Under the pieces are notes generated by a model. That model searched no databases and was not told the origin of the DNA. It saw only the letters and a program-made list of their open reading frames with translations. The position numbers and the translations under genes are program-made. Positions 1 to 8,749 of a stretch of 64,000 bases of DNA are shown here, piece by piece. How positions within the stretch are numbered: the first letter of the stretch is position 1; each line of letters begins with the position of its first letter. This DNA is from Alteromonas oceanisediminis (GTDB taxonomy: Bacteria > Pseudomonadota > Gammaproteobacteria > Enterobacterales > Alteromonadaceae): the NCBI RefSeq assembly GCF_018474025.1, contig NZ_JAHCTA010000002.1:310562-374561 (forward strand). The letters run 5' to 3'.

Positions 1-2
1 AA

Positions 3-1151
3 CAAGCCAACAGTCCGGTGACGAAGCTGCTGTCACTGCGCCCCATGGTCTTTGTAGGTTTAATATCCTATTCACTGTATTTGTGGCACTGGCCAATGCT
101 GGTTTGGCTAAATTACCGCGGTATCGCGTTATCTGAAATCGGCTTAATGATTGTTTTTGTTCTGATGTTATTCGCCGCCTGGTTTTCATGGCGTTTTGTT
201 GAACAACCATTTCGGCATAACCAATGGTCTCTTAGAAAACTGGCATCAGTGTGGTTTTTTGCGCCGCTGTGCGTTGCTGGGAGCACCCTCATCCTTATCA
301 ACGTCAACGATGGGTTTCCACAGCGATTTACCAGCGATGTGAAACAGATTGAGGCAGCGCTGCTCAGCCATTCCAATGAAATAAGAGGGGACTGCCATGC
401 GTCTTTCAGTCAACGAACGTCACGACCGTCAGTTGACTGTATGCTTGGTGAGAAGAGTGGCCAGCGTTCAGGTTTCCTTTTTGGAGATTCTCACGCAAAT
501 CATTTTACTGGATTTTTGGATGTGGTGGGCCAACAACGAGACCTAGCCATCACCGATTTCACCATGGATCAATGCCCACCCATTTTTGATCTTGAGTGGG
601 GCGCATCTGCCCTGCGCGCTAACGGTTGTGTCGCGCGAAATCAAGCGGCGAGAGAGTTTATCCAAGAACAGCAGCCTGATATCGTGTTCTTAGCCGCAAG
701 CTGGCCCAACATCAGTACGAAACTGCTTTACCAAAATGGCGAGAGCGTTCGCAATGCCGATAGCATCGAGCAATTAGTTTACGCAAAGCTTTACAATACT
801 CTCGAAGCAATAATAGCAGCCGGTGCGACTCCGGTGATTATTCAGGATATCGTCTATGCCGGTCAGCACGACCCAAAATGTTCGCTGAAAAACGCCATGT
901 TTGGCAGCGACATGGCCTGCCAGTTACCGCGCAGTCAAAATGACATGATGCAGGCTATTTATGCTCGCCTGAAAGCCTCCTTTGGCCGATTAGAAGTGAT
1001 TGATGTTAAACCTCTATATTGCGCGGATGATGTGTGTGAAACCTCGCTGGACGGTGTGCCATTGTATCGAGACAATGATCATTTAAATCATCAAGCTTCT
1101 GAACTGCTAGGTGTGAAGTTTTTAACATCGCGTCCAGCGTTTTTGTTCTAG
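3..1151 (+). CDS. OafA-type acyltransferase with C-terminal SGNH domain, 5' partial
   Basis: Inner-membrane O-acyltransferase that probably transfers acetyl groups to a surface polysaccharide. The reading frame is open to the left edge, so the N-terminal membrane segments lie outside the window; the GTG at position 18 is not a credible start, because the residues after it (SYSLYLWHWP near 67-96) belong to the last membrane helices of the acyltransferase-3 fold. A soluble domain follows, with a GDSHA block near 483-497 and a DNDH block at 1071-1082, the catalytic Ser and Asp-His of SGNH esterase/acetyltransferase domains. It is followed after 24 bases by a flippase gene, which fits a role in polymer decoration. 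Substrate unknown. Confidence 0.85.
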   Translation, partial: QANSPVTKLLSLRPMVFVGLISYSLYLWHWPMLVWLNYRGIALSEIGLMIVFVLMLFAAWFSWRFVEQPFRHNQWSLRKLASVWFFAPLCVAGSTLILINVNDGFPQRFTSDVKQIEAALLSHSNEIRGDCHASFSQRTSRPSVDCMLGEKSGQRSGFLFGDSHANHFTGFLDVVGQQRDLAITDFTMDQCPPIFDLEWGASALRANGCVARNQAAREFIQEQQPDIVFLAASWPNISTKLLYQNGESVRNADSIEQLVYAKLYNTLEAIIAAGATPVIIQDIVYAGQHDPKCSLKNAMFGSDMACQLPRSQNDMMQAIYARLKASFGRLEVIDVKPLYCADDVCETSLDGVPLYRDNDHLNHQASELLGVKFLTSRPAFLF

Positions 1152-1175
1152 CCATAGCGCGGAGGAGCTGAAAAC

Positions 1176-2681
1176 GTGATCAACCGGTTAATAGCGAGTT
1201 CTTTTTTTCGCGTCGTTGAAAAGCTGATTCTAATCGCAACGGCACTGGTGCTCACACCAATCCTGATCACCTATCTTGGCAGTGAACACTACGGGCTGTG
1301 GATCTTGCTGTTAGCGTCATTGGGATGGTTTAATCTATTCGAACTGGGTTGCCCTACGGCGGTTCAGCGTGACATGGCTATCGCTATTGAAAAAGGTGAT
1401 GACCTGCGCGTAAACCAGATTTTTTCCACCGCCACCTGCCTGTTCTTGGGGTTAAGTATTTTGGCGTGTGCCGGGGTTTTGTTGCTAGCAAGCTTTCCTG
1501 GCATTTTGGGCGTATCCAGCGATCACCAGACGCTTGCCAGCATGGCGCTTGCCGGACTGATGTTAAAAGTGTTGCTGGATATCTTCGCTAATGCGACGCA
1601 TGGCATTTACAGTGGGCACTTACGCTTTGACCTGGACGCCAAACTCAATGTGGTTTTCACGTTGATCAAGTCGGTTGCTATGATTGTCAGCGCCCAATAT
1701 GTTGGCCTACTAGGTGTGGTTGTTAGCACCATGGTGTGCGACGGGGCCATGCAAGTTATCAAAGCAGCTTACGCATTTCGATTGCACAAACCGCTTCGTT
1801 TTTCGTTCTCACTGGTTCGGTTGGCCGACTTACAACACTTTTTCCATTTTTCAAAATTTATCATCGCCTACGATGCTGCGGCTATTTTAAACACCAAATC
1901 AGCCCCACTGCTGATCAGTTATTTTTTCAATTTATCAGCTGTCGCCATTTTTAATGTCGCAGAGCGCCTGGCGCGCCAGATAGAGACGGCGCTCGCGTCA
2001 CTGTTGGGAATTTTCCAGCCCTACCTCGTACGCGCAGCCGCCAGCCATAACGCGCTTGCCAGTAAGCTCTATCGCATTATCGATCTGTATTGTTTTTTTT
2101 CAGCGGTTCTGTTTATTCCACTGATGTTACTCAGTACCCCTTTTCTTAATCTCTGGGTCGGTCCTGAATTTGCTCAGTCTGCTGATATTATTCATGTATT
2201 ATGTCTCGCGCTGATGGCAAAAACAGTTTCCATACCGATCATGGACGGTTTGATTGCCAGTGCTGAGCACAAACTGGCGTCGTTGAGTACCGTGGTTGGC
2301 GCAATAGCCAATGTGCTTCTGGCACTGTGGTTCGCACCTGAGCTTGGATTGATTGGCGTTGCGCTGTCATTTCTTATCGCTCAAATGCTATTTGAGGGCA
2401 TAGTGTATTGCTTTCTAGCGCAAGCCGTACCCGGCATTCAGCGAAGCGTGTTATTGTTGAAATTGGCCAGAATCTGCGGGCTGTACGCCGCTTTTTATTG
2501 GCTGAATGAGATGGCTTCGCTGATAGCTACTCAGCTTTCCTGGCTTATGTTTATAGGTGTGGCAGGGCTTTGTACTTTACTGGTGGCTAGTATCAGTTGG
2601 TTTGTTTTACTGGATACGTCGCTGCGCGCGTTGCTGGCCTCAAAGTGCAAAGCGCTACTCCCGGTGTCTTTAGGTAGCTAA
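1176..2681 (+). CDS. Wzx-like polysaccharide flippase
   Basis: Predicted 501-residue multi-spanning inner-membrane protein of the MATE/Wzx superfamily, expected to flip undecaprenyl-linked repeat units to the periplasm. It has about 12-14 hydrophobic segments and the family-like N-terminal pattern of a first helix ending in a YLG-EHYGLWILL stretch (about residues 33-46). The GTG start at 1176 is supported by a strong GGAGGAG ribosome site at 1161-1167. It sits between the O-acyltransferase and a glycosyltransferase on the same strand. A second flippase lies at 12447, so the locus may build two polymers or carry a replaced copy. The substrate cannot be read from the sequence. Confidence 0.85.
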   Translation: MINRLIASSFFRVVEKLILIATALVLTPILITYLGSEHYGLWILLLASLGWFNLFELGCPTAVQRDMAIAIEKGDDLRVNQIFSTATCLFLGLSILACAGVLLLASFPGILGVSSDHQTLASMALAGLMLKVLLDIFANATHGIYSGHLRFDLDAKLNVVFTLIKSVAMIVSAQYVGLLGVVVSTMVCDGAMQVIKAAYAFRLHKPLRFSFSLVRLADLQHFFHFSKFIIAYDAAAILNTKSAPLLISYFFNLSAVAIFNVAERLARQIETALASLLGIFQPYLVRAAASHNALASKLYRIIDLYCFFSAVLFIPLMLLSTPFLNLWVGPEFAQSADIIHVLCLALMAKTVSIPIMDGLIASAEHKLASLSTVVGAIANVLLALWFAPELGLIGVALSFLIAQMLFEGIVYCFLAQAVPGIQRSVLLLKLARICGLYAAFYWLNEMASLIATQLSWLMFIGVAGLCTLLVASISWFVLLDTSLRALLASKCKALLPVSLGS

Positions 2682-2706
2682 GATCACAGGCTTAACGTAA
2701 ATTGGA

Positions 2707-3921
2707 ATGATAAATACAGTCATGTCGAAACGTATTTTATTGATTGCCGCTGAATTTCCGCCATGCGGCGGCGGCGGAGTTGGTCGCCCTTATCACCTTG
2801 CGGCCACGCTATCGCAACATGGCTATCAGGTGACCGTACTGACCGCCGCAGAGAACCTTTATCGGATCCAGAATAAAGCGCTCGATCCCAGCAGTATTGA
2901 TGTTAACGTTCATCGTGTGGATGCGCCTAATTTTGAAAAAATGTTTATCAGGTTATCACGTTTTTTGCCTCAGTTTGCACCCGCCGATCGGTATTTACCG
3001 TGGCGTTTTTTAGCTCACAAGGCCGCTAAACGGTTGCATCAGCGTAAGCCTTTTGATCTGGTGTTGAGCACTTACCCCTGTTACTCAAACCATGCTGTCG
3101 CCTTTCGCTTGTCGAAGCAATTCGACATTCCCTGGATTGCTGACTATCGCGACCCGCCACGGTGGATGTACATTGATGGGCATAAACGTCAAAAGGCTTT
3201 TTTTGCGTTTGCACAGCGAGCCAAACATCATGTGGTGACAACCTCTCGGACCCAGCGCTTGATCGCACGAGAACTGCAATTAGATCACAATGAGATAACG
3301 GTGCTGCGCAACGGTTGTGATGACCTTGCTGCACAACTGACTATTCCAGCAGATGCATGTGACCCATTTGAAATACTGCATACCGGTTCGTTTTATCCTG
3401 AGGGGCGAGATATCAGGCCCCTTATAAAAGCGGCTTCACGGCTGGAAAAGCCGATTCACTTGCGCTTTATTGGTGATCCGCCCGGCGCCGATACATTAGA
3501 ATTCGTCAAATCACTGGATACGCACGCACGCGTCACCTTTGATGACTTTATGCCGTCTGATGCGGTGCTGAAAGAGTCCGCACGCAGTAGCGCACTGCTG
3601 GTTATCCAAGGGCAACTGTTCGAAAACCAGGTGCCCGGGAAAATATTTGAGTATTTGGCGTTGCAGAAACCTGTTTTGGTGATCACTAATAAAGGCAGCG
3701 CGACCTACGAGATTGCGCACGGTGAAGCAAACGTTATTTTTGCCGAGTATGATGATGAAGCTAGTATCCGCGAGGGGTTGCAAAAAGTGATGCAGCATGC
3801 AGTACAGCCCGTCGATAGAACACAGTACACGCGACATGCAACCCTACAAGAATATGCCGCGTTAGTGGCTAAAACCTTAGATGAAGCGCGTGGCAGTCGC
3901 GCCGGGGAAAGTGTTAGATGA
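2707..3921 (+). CDS. Family 4 glycosyltransferase
   Basis: Cytoplasmic GT-B glycosyltransferase of about 404 residues. The N-terminus has a beta strand followed by a glycine-rich loop (CGGGGVGR, about residues 20-27), typical of GT4 acceptor-side domains. The C-terminal half has the donor-side pattern, including a KIFEYLALQKPVLVI stretch common in GT4 enzymes. ATG codons at 2707 and 2722 are both possible; the second begins MSKRILLIAAEFPP, nearer the usual family start, but neither has a strong ribosome site. The stop overlaps the start of the next gene by four bases (ATGA), which suggests translational coupling. Donor and acceptor sugars unknown. Confidence 0.85.
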   Translation: MINTVMSKRILLIAAEFPPCGGGGVGRPYHLAATLSQHGYQVTVLTAAENLYRIQNKALDPSSIDVNVHRVDAPNFEKMFIRLSRFLPQFAPADRYLPWRFLAHKAAKRLHQRKPFDLVLSTYPCYSNHAVAFRLSKQFDIPWIADYRDPPRWMYIDGHKRQKAFFAFAQRAKHHVVTTSRTQRLIARELQLDHNEITVLRNGCDDLAAQLTIPADACDPFEILHTGSFYPEGRDIRPLIKAASRLEKPIHLRFIGDPPGADTLEFVKSLDTHARVTFDDFMPSDAVLKESARSSALLVIQGQLFENQVPGKIFEYLALQKPVLVITNKGSATYEIAHGEANVIFAEYDDEASIREGLQKVMQHAVQPVDRTQYTRHATLQEYAALVAKTLDEARGSRAGESVR

Positions 3922-5282
3922 ATCAGCGAACTCACCCGTCTTCCGTCGGTATTCAGACGAATCACGCCGCGCCGCCAGTGGCTGGTTCGGAACAGCGCAA
4001 CTCGCCCATCGCGTTCTTTTTCCTATTTCTCTACACCGCGTTAGTTTTTATCCGGCCGCAGGAAATTTTTGTCGCACTGAACAACATACCCGTGATCCAA
4101 TTCAGTGCGATTTTATGTTTACTAGGAGTGTTAGCCGGTCAACGTCCGCTGCGTTGGGGGCCTCAGCAAGGTATGCTGCTGGCCATGTTGCCCGTGGTGG
4201 CGATATCCGGGATCCTCAATGGTTGGGGTACGGGCGGGATCATGGAAGCGCAGTCGATGTTGATTGCGACCAATATTCCACTGTTCCTTTACGTGACGGT
4301 AGTGAGCACGGTGTCGCGGCAAACAAAGCTCATGGCACTCAGTATTCTCGCGTCTGTGTTGATGATCCACAACGGCTACATGCAGACCGTTAACGTGTTC
4401 GGCTGGTCAGGCACTCCAGCGATATTTTTGCGATACGCCAATGAAGTACGGATTCGATACCTCGGATTTTTTAACGATCCGAATGATTTAGGTATGCTGA
4501 TAGTCATGAACATCGCGTTTGTATTTTACTTTTACGGGAAAGCGAAGTTTCTTGGCAAGCTCATTTGTCTCGGTATATTAGCGTGGTTTGGTTATGGCAT
4601 CTATCTTACCGGATCTCGCGGTACCATTTTGGGGGCTGCGGCGGTTATTGGCCTGTATTTATTGTTTAAATACGGCGGTACGCGGTTAATAATCGCAGCT
4701 GTTGTTGCGGGCCCTATGCTGGCGACTTTAATGTCTAAATTTGGCGGATTAGGCTCTGACGACTCATCGGCCAACAGTCGCCTCGAAGCTTGGTATGACG
4801 GCATTCATTATTTAATTGGCAACCCGATTTGGGGTATAGGCAAAGGAAACTTCACCGACTGGCACGGTAGGGCTGCGCACAACTCCTACATTTTGGTTGC
4901 ATCGGAGTTGGGAATTATCGGTTACACCTTGTGGGGGGGCGCGCTGACGGTAACTATGCTGGCCGGTTTCAAGATCTTCAAAATGAAAACGGAACAGTTT
5001 GATGATCACCCTAAACGCGAGGCCATTATTGCTGAGATGAAAGTGAATACTGCTCTGTTTTTTGCCATGGTCGGTTTTGTGGTCACCGCATTTTTCTTAA
5101 GCCGCTCGTACACCTTATTGATGTATATTTTTCTTGGCATGATGGTCGCCTCTCTCTATCGAATGGTGGCCCTGGTGCCAGAGCTTAAATCCATCTTTTC
5201 CATGAAAAATGTGGCGATGTGCAGCATGTATTCGTGGGTGATGGTGATCATGGTGTACATCACTCTTAAGGTCGCCTTGTAA
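3918..5282 (+). CDS. O-antigen ligase/polymerase-like membrane protein (Wzy_C)
   Basis: Predicted 454-residue inner-membrane protein with about 11-12 hydrophobic helices. A large extracytoplasmic loop contains LTGSRGT and, further on, HNSYILVASELGIIGY, the signature of the Wzy_C/WaaL family. Such proteins polymerise lipid-linked repeat units or ligate glycans. Its ATG overlaps the preceding glycosyltransferase stop (ATGA), and the next gene starts two bases after its stop, so the three are probably one transcript. In exosortase loci related proteins are sometimes proposed to glycosylate sorted proteins; this sequence alone does not separate polymerase from ligase. Confidence 0.85.
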   Translation: MNQRTHPSSVGIQTNHAAPPVAGSEQRNSPIAFFFLFLYTALVFIRPQEIFVALNNIPVIQFSAILCLLGVLAGQRPLRWGPQQGMLLAMLPVVAISGILNGWGTGGIMEAQSMLIATNIPLFLYVTVVSTVSRQTKLMALSILASVLMIHNGYMQTVNVFGWSGTPAIFLRYANEVRIRYLGFFNDPNDLGMLIVMNIAFVFYFYGKAKFLGKLICLGILAWFGYGIYLTGSRGTILGAAAVIGLYLLFKYGGTRLIIAAVVAGPMLATLMSKFGGLGSDDSSANSRLEAWYDGIHYLIGNPIWGIGKGNFTDWHGRAAHNSYILVASELGIIGYTLWGGALTVTMLAGFKIFKMKTEQFDDHPKREAIIAEMKVNTALFFAMVGFVVTAFFLSRSYTLLMYIFLGMMVASLYRMVALVPELKSIFSMKNVAMCSMYSWVMVIMVYITLKVAL

Positions 5283-5283
5283 T

Positions 5284-6348
5284 ATGCGTATTCTGCACAT
5301 AGTCAGTAGCTTAAATGTGGGTGGGGCTGAACGCTTCGTGATCGATTTAGCCAGTGAGCAGGCCAGTGATCATAGCGTATCAATATTATCGATGAGTGGA
5401 TCCGGTGAGCCGCTTGAGCAAGAGGCTCGCGCTTATCATATTCCCGTTCACTGCGTGCCTAACCAAGGCGCACTATCTCAACTACGGCAGCTTAGAGCGC
5501 ACTGCAAAACAGTGGATATTGTGCATGTACACAGCAGCTTTGCATTACCGCGAATATTGCTTGCAACCCGCTTTTTACAAAACGCGCCGAAGGTTGTTTA
5601 CACCCGGCACAATGAGCGAGTACACAACAGCATAAAGTGGCGTTTAGTGTATTGGTTATCGCGACGCTGGGTGGCAAAGTTTGTGTTTGTTGCTGAAAAG
5701 GCGCGCGCTAATTTTTTGCAGCAATACAGCAACATGGCATCACGTTGCGAAACCGTGTTAAACGGTGTTCTTCCGGTGCAACGCGAGGCTCGCGAAAAAG
5801 CGGGGTTACACCTCGGTCATGTCGGACGATTTGTTCCGCTGAAATCACAGCATGTTTTAGTTAACGCGGCGGCGCTCCTACCCATAGATATTCAACCGAA
5901 AGTGACACTGCATTTTTTCGGTACAGGCCCTGAACAAGATAAGGTTCGCGCACTCGCTAACGATCCGGCCGCGCGATTCAGCACCATTTTTCACGGACAT
6001 GAATCGGATCGCGTCAACATATATAGCCAATTCGATGTGCTGATAGTAACGTCTGAAACCGAAGGGCTCTCGCTGGCAATACTCGAAGCCATGGCTGCGA
6101 AAATGCCTGTCATTGCATCGGAAGTCGGAGGCAATCCTGAGTTAGTGAGTTCGGGCAATAACGGCTACTTATACCCGTATGCAGACGCCGAAAAACTGGC
6201 AGAGCAAATTAAGAGGTTGATCAATGACCCTGCCTTGCTTGAGTCAATGGGAAAAGCCAGTTATGCCCGCTATATTGATGCGTTTTCGATGCAAACGTGC
6301 GCGCAACAGTATGCGCGCGTTTACCAACAAGCATGTACTAACGGCTGA
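5284..6348 (+). CDS. Family 4 glycosyltransferase
   Basis: GT-B glycosyltransferase of 354 residues. The N-terminus MRILHIVSSLNVGGAERF is the classic GT4 start, with the GGAE loop that contacts the acceptor phosphate region. The C-terminal domain carries VTSETEGLSLAILEAMA near residue 257, the E-x7-E type motif that binds the donor nucleotide-sugar. It starts two bases after the polymerase gene and closes the first polysaccharide operon. Its last 11 bases overlap the end of the convergent gene on the minus strand. Sugar specificity cannot be assigned. Confidence 0.88.
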   Translation: MRILHIVSSLNVGGAERFVIDLASEQASDHSVSILSMSGSGEPLEQEARAYHIPVHCVPNQGALSQLRQLRAHCKTVDIVHVHSSFALPRILLATRFLQNAPKVVYTRHNERVHNSIKWRLVYWLSRRWVAKFVFVAEKARANFLQQYSNMASRCETVLNGVLPVQREAREKAGLHLGHVGRFVPLKSQHVLVNAAALLPIDIQPKVTLHFFGTGPEQDKVRALANDPAARFSTIFHGHESDRVNIYSQFDVLIVTSETEGLSLAILEAMAAKMPVIASEVGGNPELVSSGNNGYLYPYADAEKLAEQIKRLINDPALLESMGKASYARYIDAFSMQTCAQQYARVYQQACTNG

Positions 6349-7714
6349 TACCAAACTCGTTTAAGATCATACCCATGGTGCTTTCCAGCGGTATCGGGGT
6401 GGAGGCAATCGTATTGGCGCGTTTCGGACGATATGCCCAGAAAACGCCATGTGGATGATGCATGCCACTTTTAATGTTGTCCGCCAGATAAAATAGTTCA
6501 CCAAAGGTGACCTGTTTGCCGTCGATGGTAAGCGGCGTATTCATGTCAACCTCATGTGAAACCGTGCAACCGCCGAAGACATCTTTGCCTTCCAACCGCA
6601 ATGAAAACAGTGGGCTATCCTGAAACGTAAACTGCTTAAGTCGCTCAAAGTTGCTCTGCGCAGCCTCAGGCGAATCACATAAAAGATGGAATTGATGAGA
6701 CATGACCGGACCAACTTTCTCTACGCCAGTAAGACCAAACCATTCTGGCAACTTGTTCATGTCGTGCGGACGGTAGAAACGTCGCCCGCCATCCTCATCT
6801 TTTGCCGTGTAAGGTTGCTGACTGAGCGCAGAGGACAGAATAATGGTGGTGTCGTCATCGGCCATATCGAACACTTTACCAATCAGCGCATCGTGGTTTT
6901 TGTACGCATATAAAATGGCATCGCCATAGCGCTGAATATCTTCTTCAGAAGATTTCATTGGAAAACGCTCCGGCTCCATGTAACGCCAGAATTTGTGTTG
7001 GAAATGGGCAGTGCTATTAGAAAAATAGGTCGCAAAAGCGGGTTGCTTGCGCTTGTACACGTGCCTGAATACATCAAACTGGAGCCAGTCGAGCAGCGTG
7101 GCCTTCTTCCAGCGGTCGTCACTTTTAATCGCTTGCTTCCAAACTGCGCTGGTAATGCGTTTGATAGAACTAAAACTTAGCCCATGGCGCAGCATGAAAA
7201 CCAAAAAGCTCATATAGTCACCTATCGACAACGTAAAATTGTCGTTCGTGTGCTCCTGAACATTAGCACGTACAAAGCGGTAGAATTCCTGCAGTTCGCC
7301 GGGTGATGCCTCTACATCGATACTCCATGGGTCGGGCAGGGCAGTGATGTTGTTATCACCGGGTTGCCATTTAGTGTTCATACTACCGCACAACCAACTG
7401 GCTTTACCGTGCGCGGAAAGGACATCCCAGATTGACTCGTGATTAAGATTTTGCGCCTGACCCAAACGAAACACTTTATGTTGCTCAAAAGGCAGGCCAG
7501 TATGGAGCGTAACCCACTGGATCCAAGGCTCCAGATACTCTACATCACAGTTTGCGTCGGTGGTGTGCACCGCCGCGTTGGCGTATAGTTTTGAAAAATT
7601 AGGGAGTTCTCCCTGGGCCATGAACTTCTCTAATAAAGGAGGGCATAGTTCGTTGAACTCCAGTAAGATTACTTTATTTTTACTGTCCATTGCGTCAAAA
7701 CTCACGTTAGTCAT
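6338..7714 (-). CDS. Alkaline-phosphatase-superfamily protein of polysaccharide loci, function unknown
   Basis: Protein of about 458 residues. After a short leader it has KVILLEFNELCPPLLEKF and then a P-WIQWVTLHTG segment, which look like the metal-binding and nucleophile (Thr) regions of the alkaline phosphatase / nucleotide pyrophosphatase fold. A later DDTTIILSSALS stretch occupies the place of the second metal site, but the usual Asp-His pair is not obvious, so activity is uncertain. There is no signal peptide, so a cytoplasmic location is likely. The frame extends to a TTG at 7729; ATGs at 7714 and 7690 are better starts. It is transcribed towards the glycosyltransferase operon and overlaps it by 11 bases. 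Assignment rests on fold-level resemblance. Confidence 0.6.
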   Translation of the reverse strand: MTNVSFDAMDSKNKVILLEFNELCPPLLEKFMAQGELPNFSKLYANAAVHTTDANCDVEYLEPWIQWVTLHTGLPFEQHKVFRLGQAQNLNHESIWDVLSAHGKASWLCGSMNTKWQPGDNNITALPDPWSIDVEASPGELQEFYRFVRANVQEHTNDNFTLSIGDYMSFLVFMLRHGLSFSSIKRITSAVWKQAIKSDDRWKKATLLDWLQFDVFRHVYKRKQPAFATYFSNSTAHFQHKFWRYMEPERFPMKSSEEDIQRYGDAILYAYKNHDALIGKVFDMADDDTTIILSSALSQQPYTAKDEDGGRRFYRPHDMNKLPEWFGLTGVEKVGPVMSHQFHLLCDSPEAAQSNFERLKQFTFQDSPLFSLRLEGKDVFGGCTVSHEVDMNTPLTIDGKQVTFGELFYLADNIKSGMHHPHGVFWAYRPKRANTIASTPIPLESTMGMILNEFGISR

Positions 7715-7792
7715 TAATAAGCTGCACAAAGTATACTGATGGCGCAGCTAGAAAGTAAAACGTTATGTTGAATTTGATACAGGAGAAACGGC

Positions 7793-8749
7793 TTGGGCGT
7801 TTTCATTTACGCGATATTCTCACTGGCTTATCTGGTGCTTCTGCGGGTACCGCCGCCGGAGTTTGCACAACCTGTATTATTGGTATTGGAATTTATGCCA
7901 CGTTGGGTGGTGTTTTTACCCCTGCTATTGATTCGATGGACACGATTCACGGTTAAACGTTTTCTGGTCATTATTACCATCACTTTACTCAACGTGGGGT
8001 GGGTGGCCGATTTGGAACTTAATCCGTGGCGACCGGATGAGATTGAAGCCGATTTTTCACTGATAACATTTAATATGGGCACCGATATCGCTCAGGCCAA
8101 GCAGGTTGCTCTGGTATTTTTAAGCCAAGCGCCAGATGTGATGCTAGTGCAAGAAAGCGAAGAGAATGCGCTGCGTTCCGTTATGCCAGACGATGTGCAA
8201 CTGCATTGCCATAAGGCGCTCTGTTTATTAACGCGCCATAAATTTACCTTTCAGAATGCCATAACTCGCCGAGATACGGGTAGTTGGGGAACCTTCGGTG
8301 CACGCTATTCAATCAACCTTGCTCAGTGCGTCGTAAATATCGTTAATGTACACCCTGATACGCCCCGTTTTACATTACTGGCGCTTTTGAAAAACCCGTT
8401 AGGAGGCTATGCGGAGGCTCAGGCCCTATATGCGAAACGGGAGTTGGATCATATGCGATTGCAAGCATGGCTTAACGGTGAAGCCATCGATGTTATTGCT
8501 GGTGACTTTAACAGCACCGCTGTGGGGCCCATGCTCAGCCGCTATTGGAATACTTATGACAATGCGTTTGACCAAGTCGGCACGGGTTTTGGCACAACGT
8601 ATCGAGAGAAAGGCTTCGCGACGCGGATTGACCATGTGCTGTTTAACCCGAAACTCACAGCACTGGATGCCCGCGTATTAGACGATACCGGTACTACGCA
8701 CAGGCCGTTGGCCGCCGATTTCTCGCTGCCACGGGAATGCGCGCCTTAA
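7793..8749 (+). CDS. Membrane-anchored endonuclease/exonuclease/phosphatase family protein
   Basis: Protein of 318 residues with about three hydrophobic helices in the first 75 residues, then an EEP-fold domain. EEP motifs are visible in order: ITFNMG, VQESEE (metal-binding Glu), NVHPDTP, AGDFNST, a RIDHVL segment and a terminal THRPLAADF (catalytic His). Family members cut phosphodiester or phosphomonoester bonds in nucleic acids, lipids or sugar phosphates. The start appears to be TTG at 7793, with an AGGAGA ribosome site six bases upstream. The stop overlaps the convergent exosortase stop by four bases. In this setting a lipid-linked or phospho-sugar substrate is possible, but that is inference. 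Confidence 0.82.
   Translation: MGVFIYAIFSLAYLVLLRVPPPEFAQPVLLVLEFMPRWVVFLPLLLIRWTRFTVKRFLVIITITLLNVGWVADLELNPWRPDEIEADFSLITFNMGTDIAQAKQVALVFLSQAPDVMLVQESEENALRSVMPDDVQLHCHKALCLLTRHKFTFQNAITRRDTGSWGTFGARYSINLAQCVVNIVNVHPDTPRFTLLALLKNPLGGYAEAQALYAKRELDHMRLQAWLNGEAIDVIAGDFNSTAVGPMLSRYWNTYDNAFDQVGTGFGTTYREKGFATRIDHVLFNPKLTALDARVLDDTGTTHRPLAADFSLPRECAP

Noticed and set aside
3881-4393. 170-residue frame over the glycosyltransferase/polymerase junction
   Set aside because: Arg/Ser-rich shadow with no family features; the polymerase frame explains the sequence.
7765-7956. Short frame beginning MLNLIQEKRLGRF upstream of the EEP gene
   Set aside because: Overlaps the EEP gene in another frame; the EEP frame has family motifs and an AGGAGA site with TTG start.
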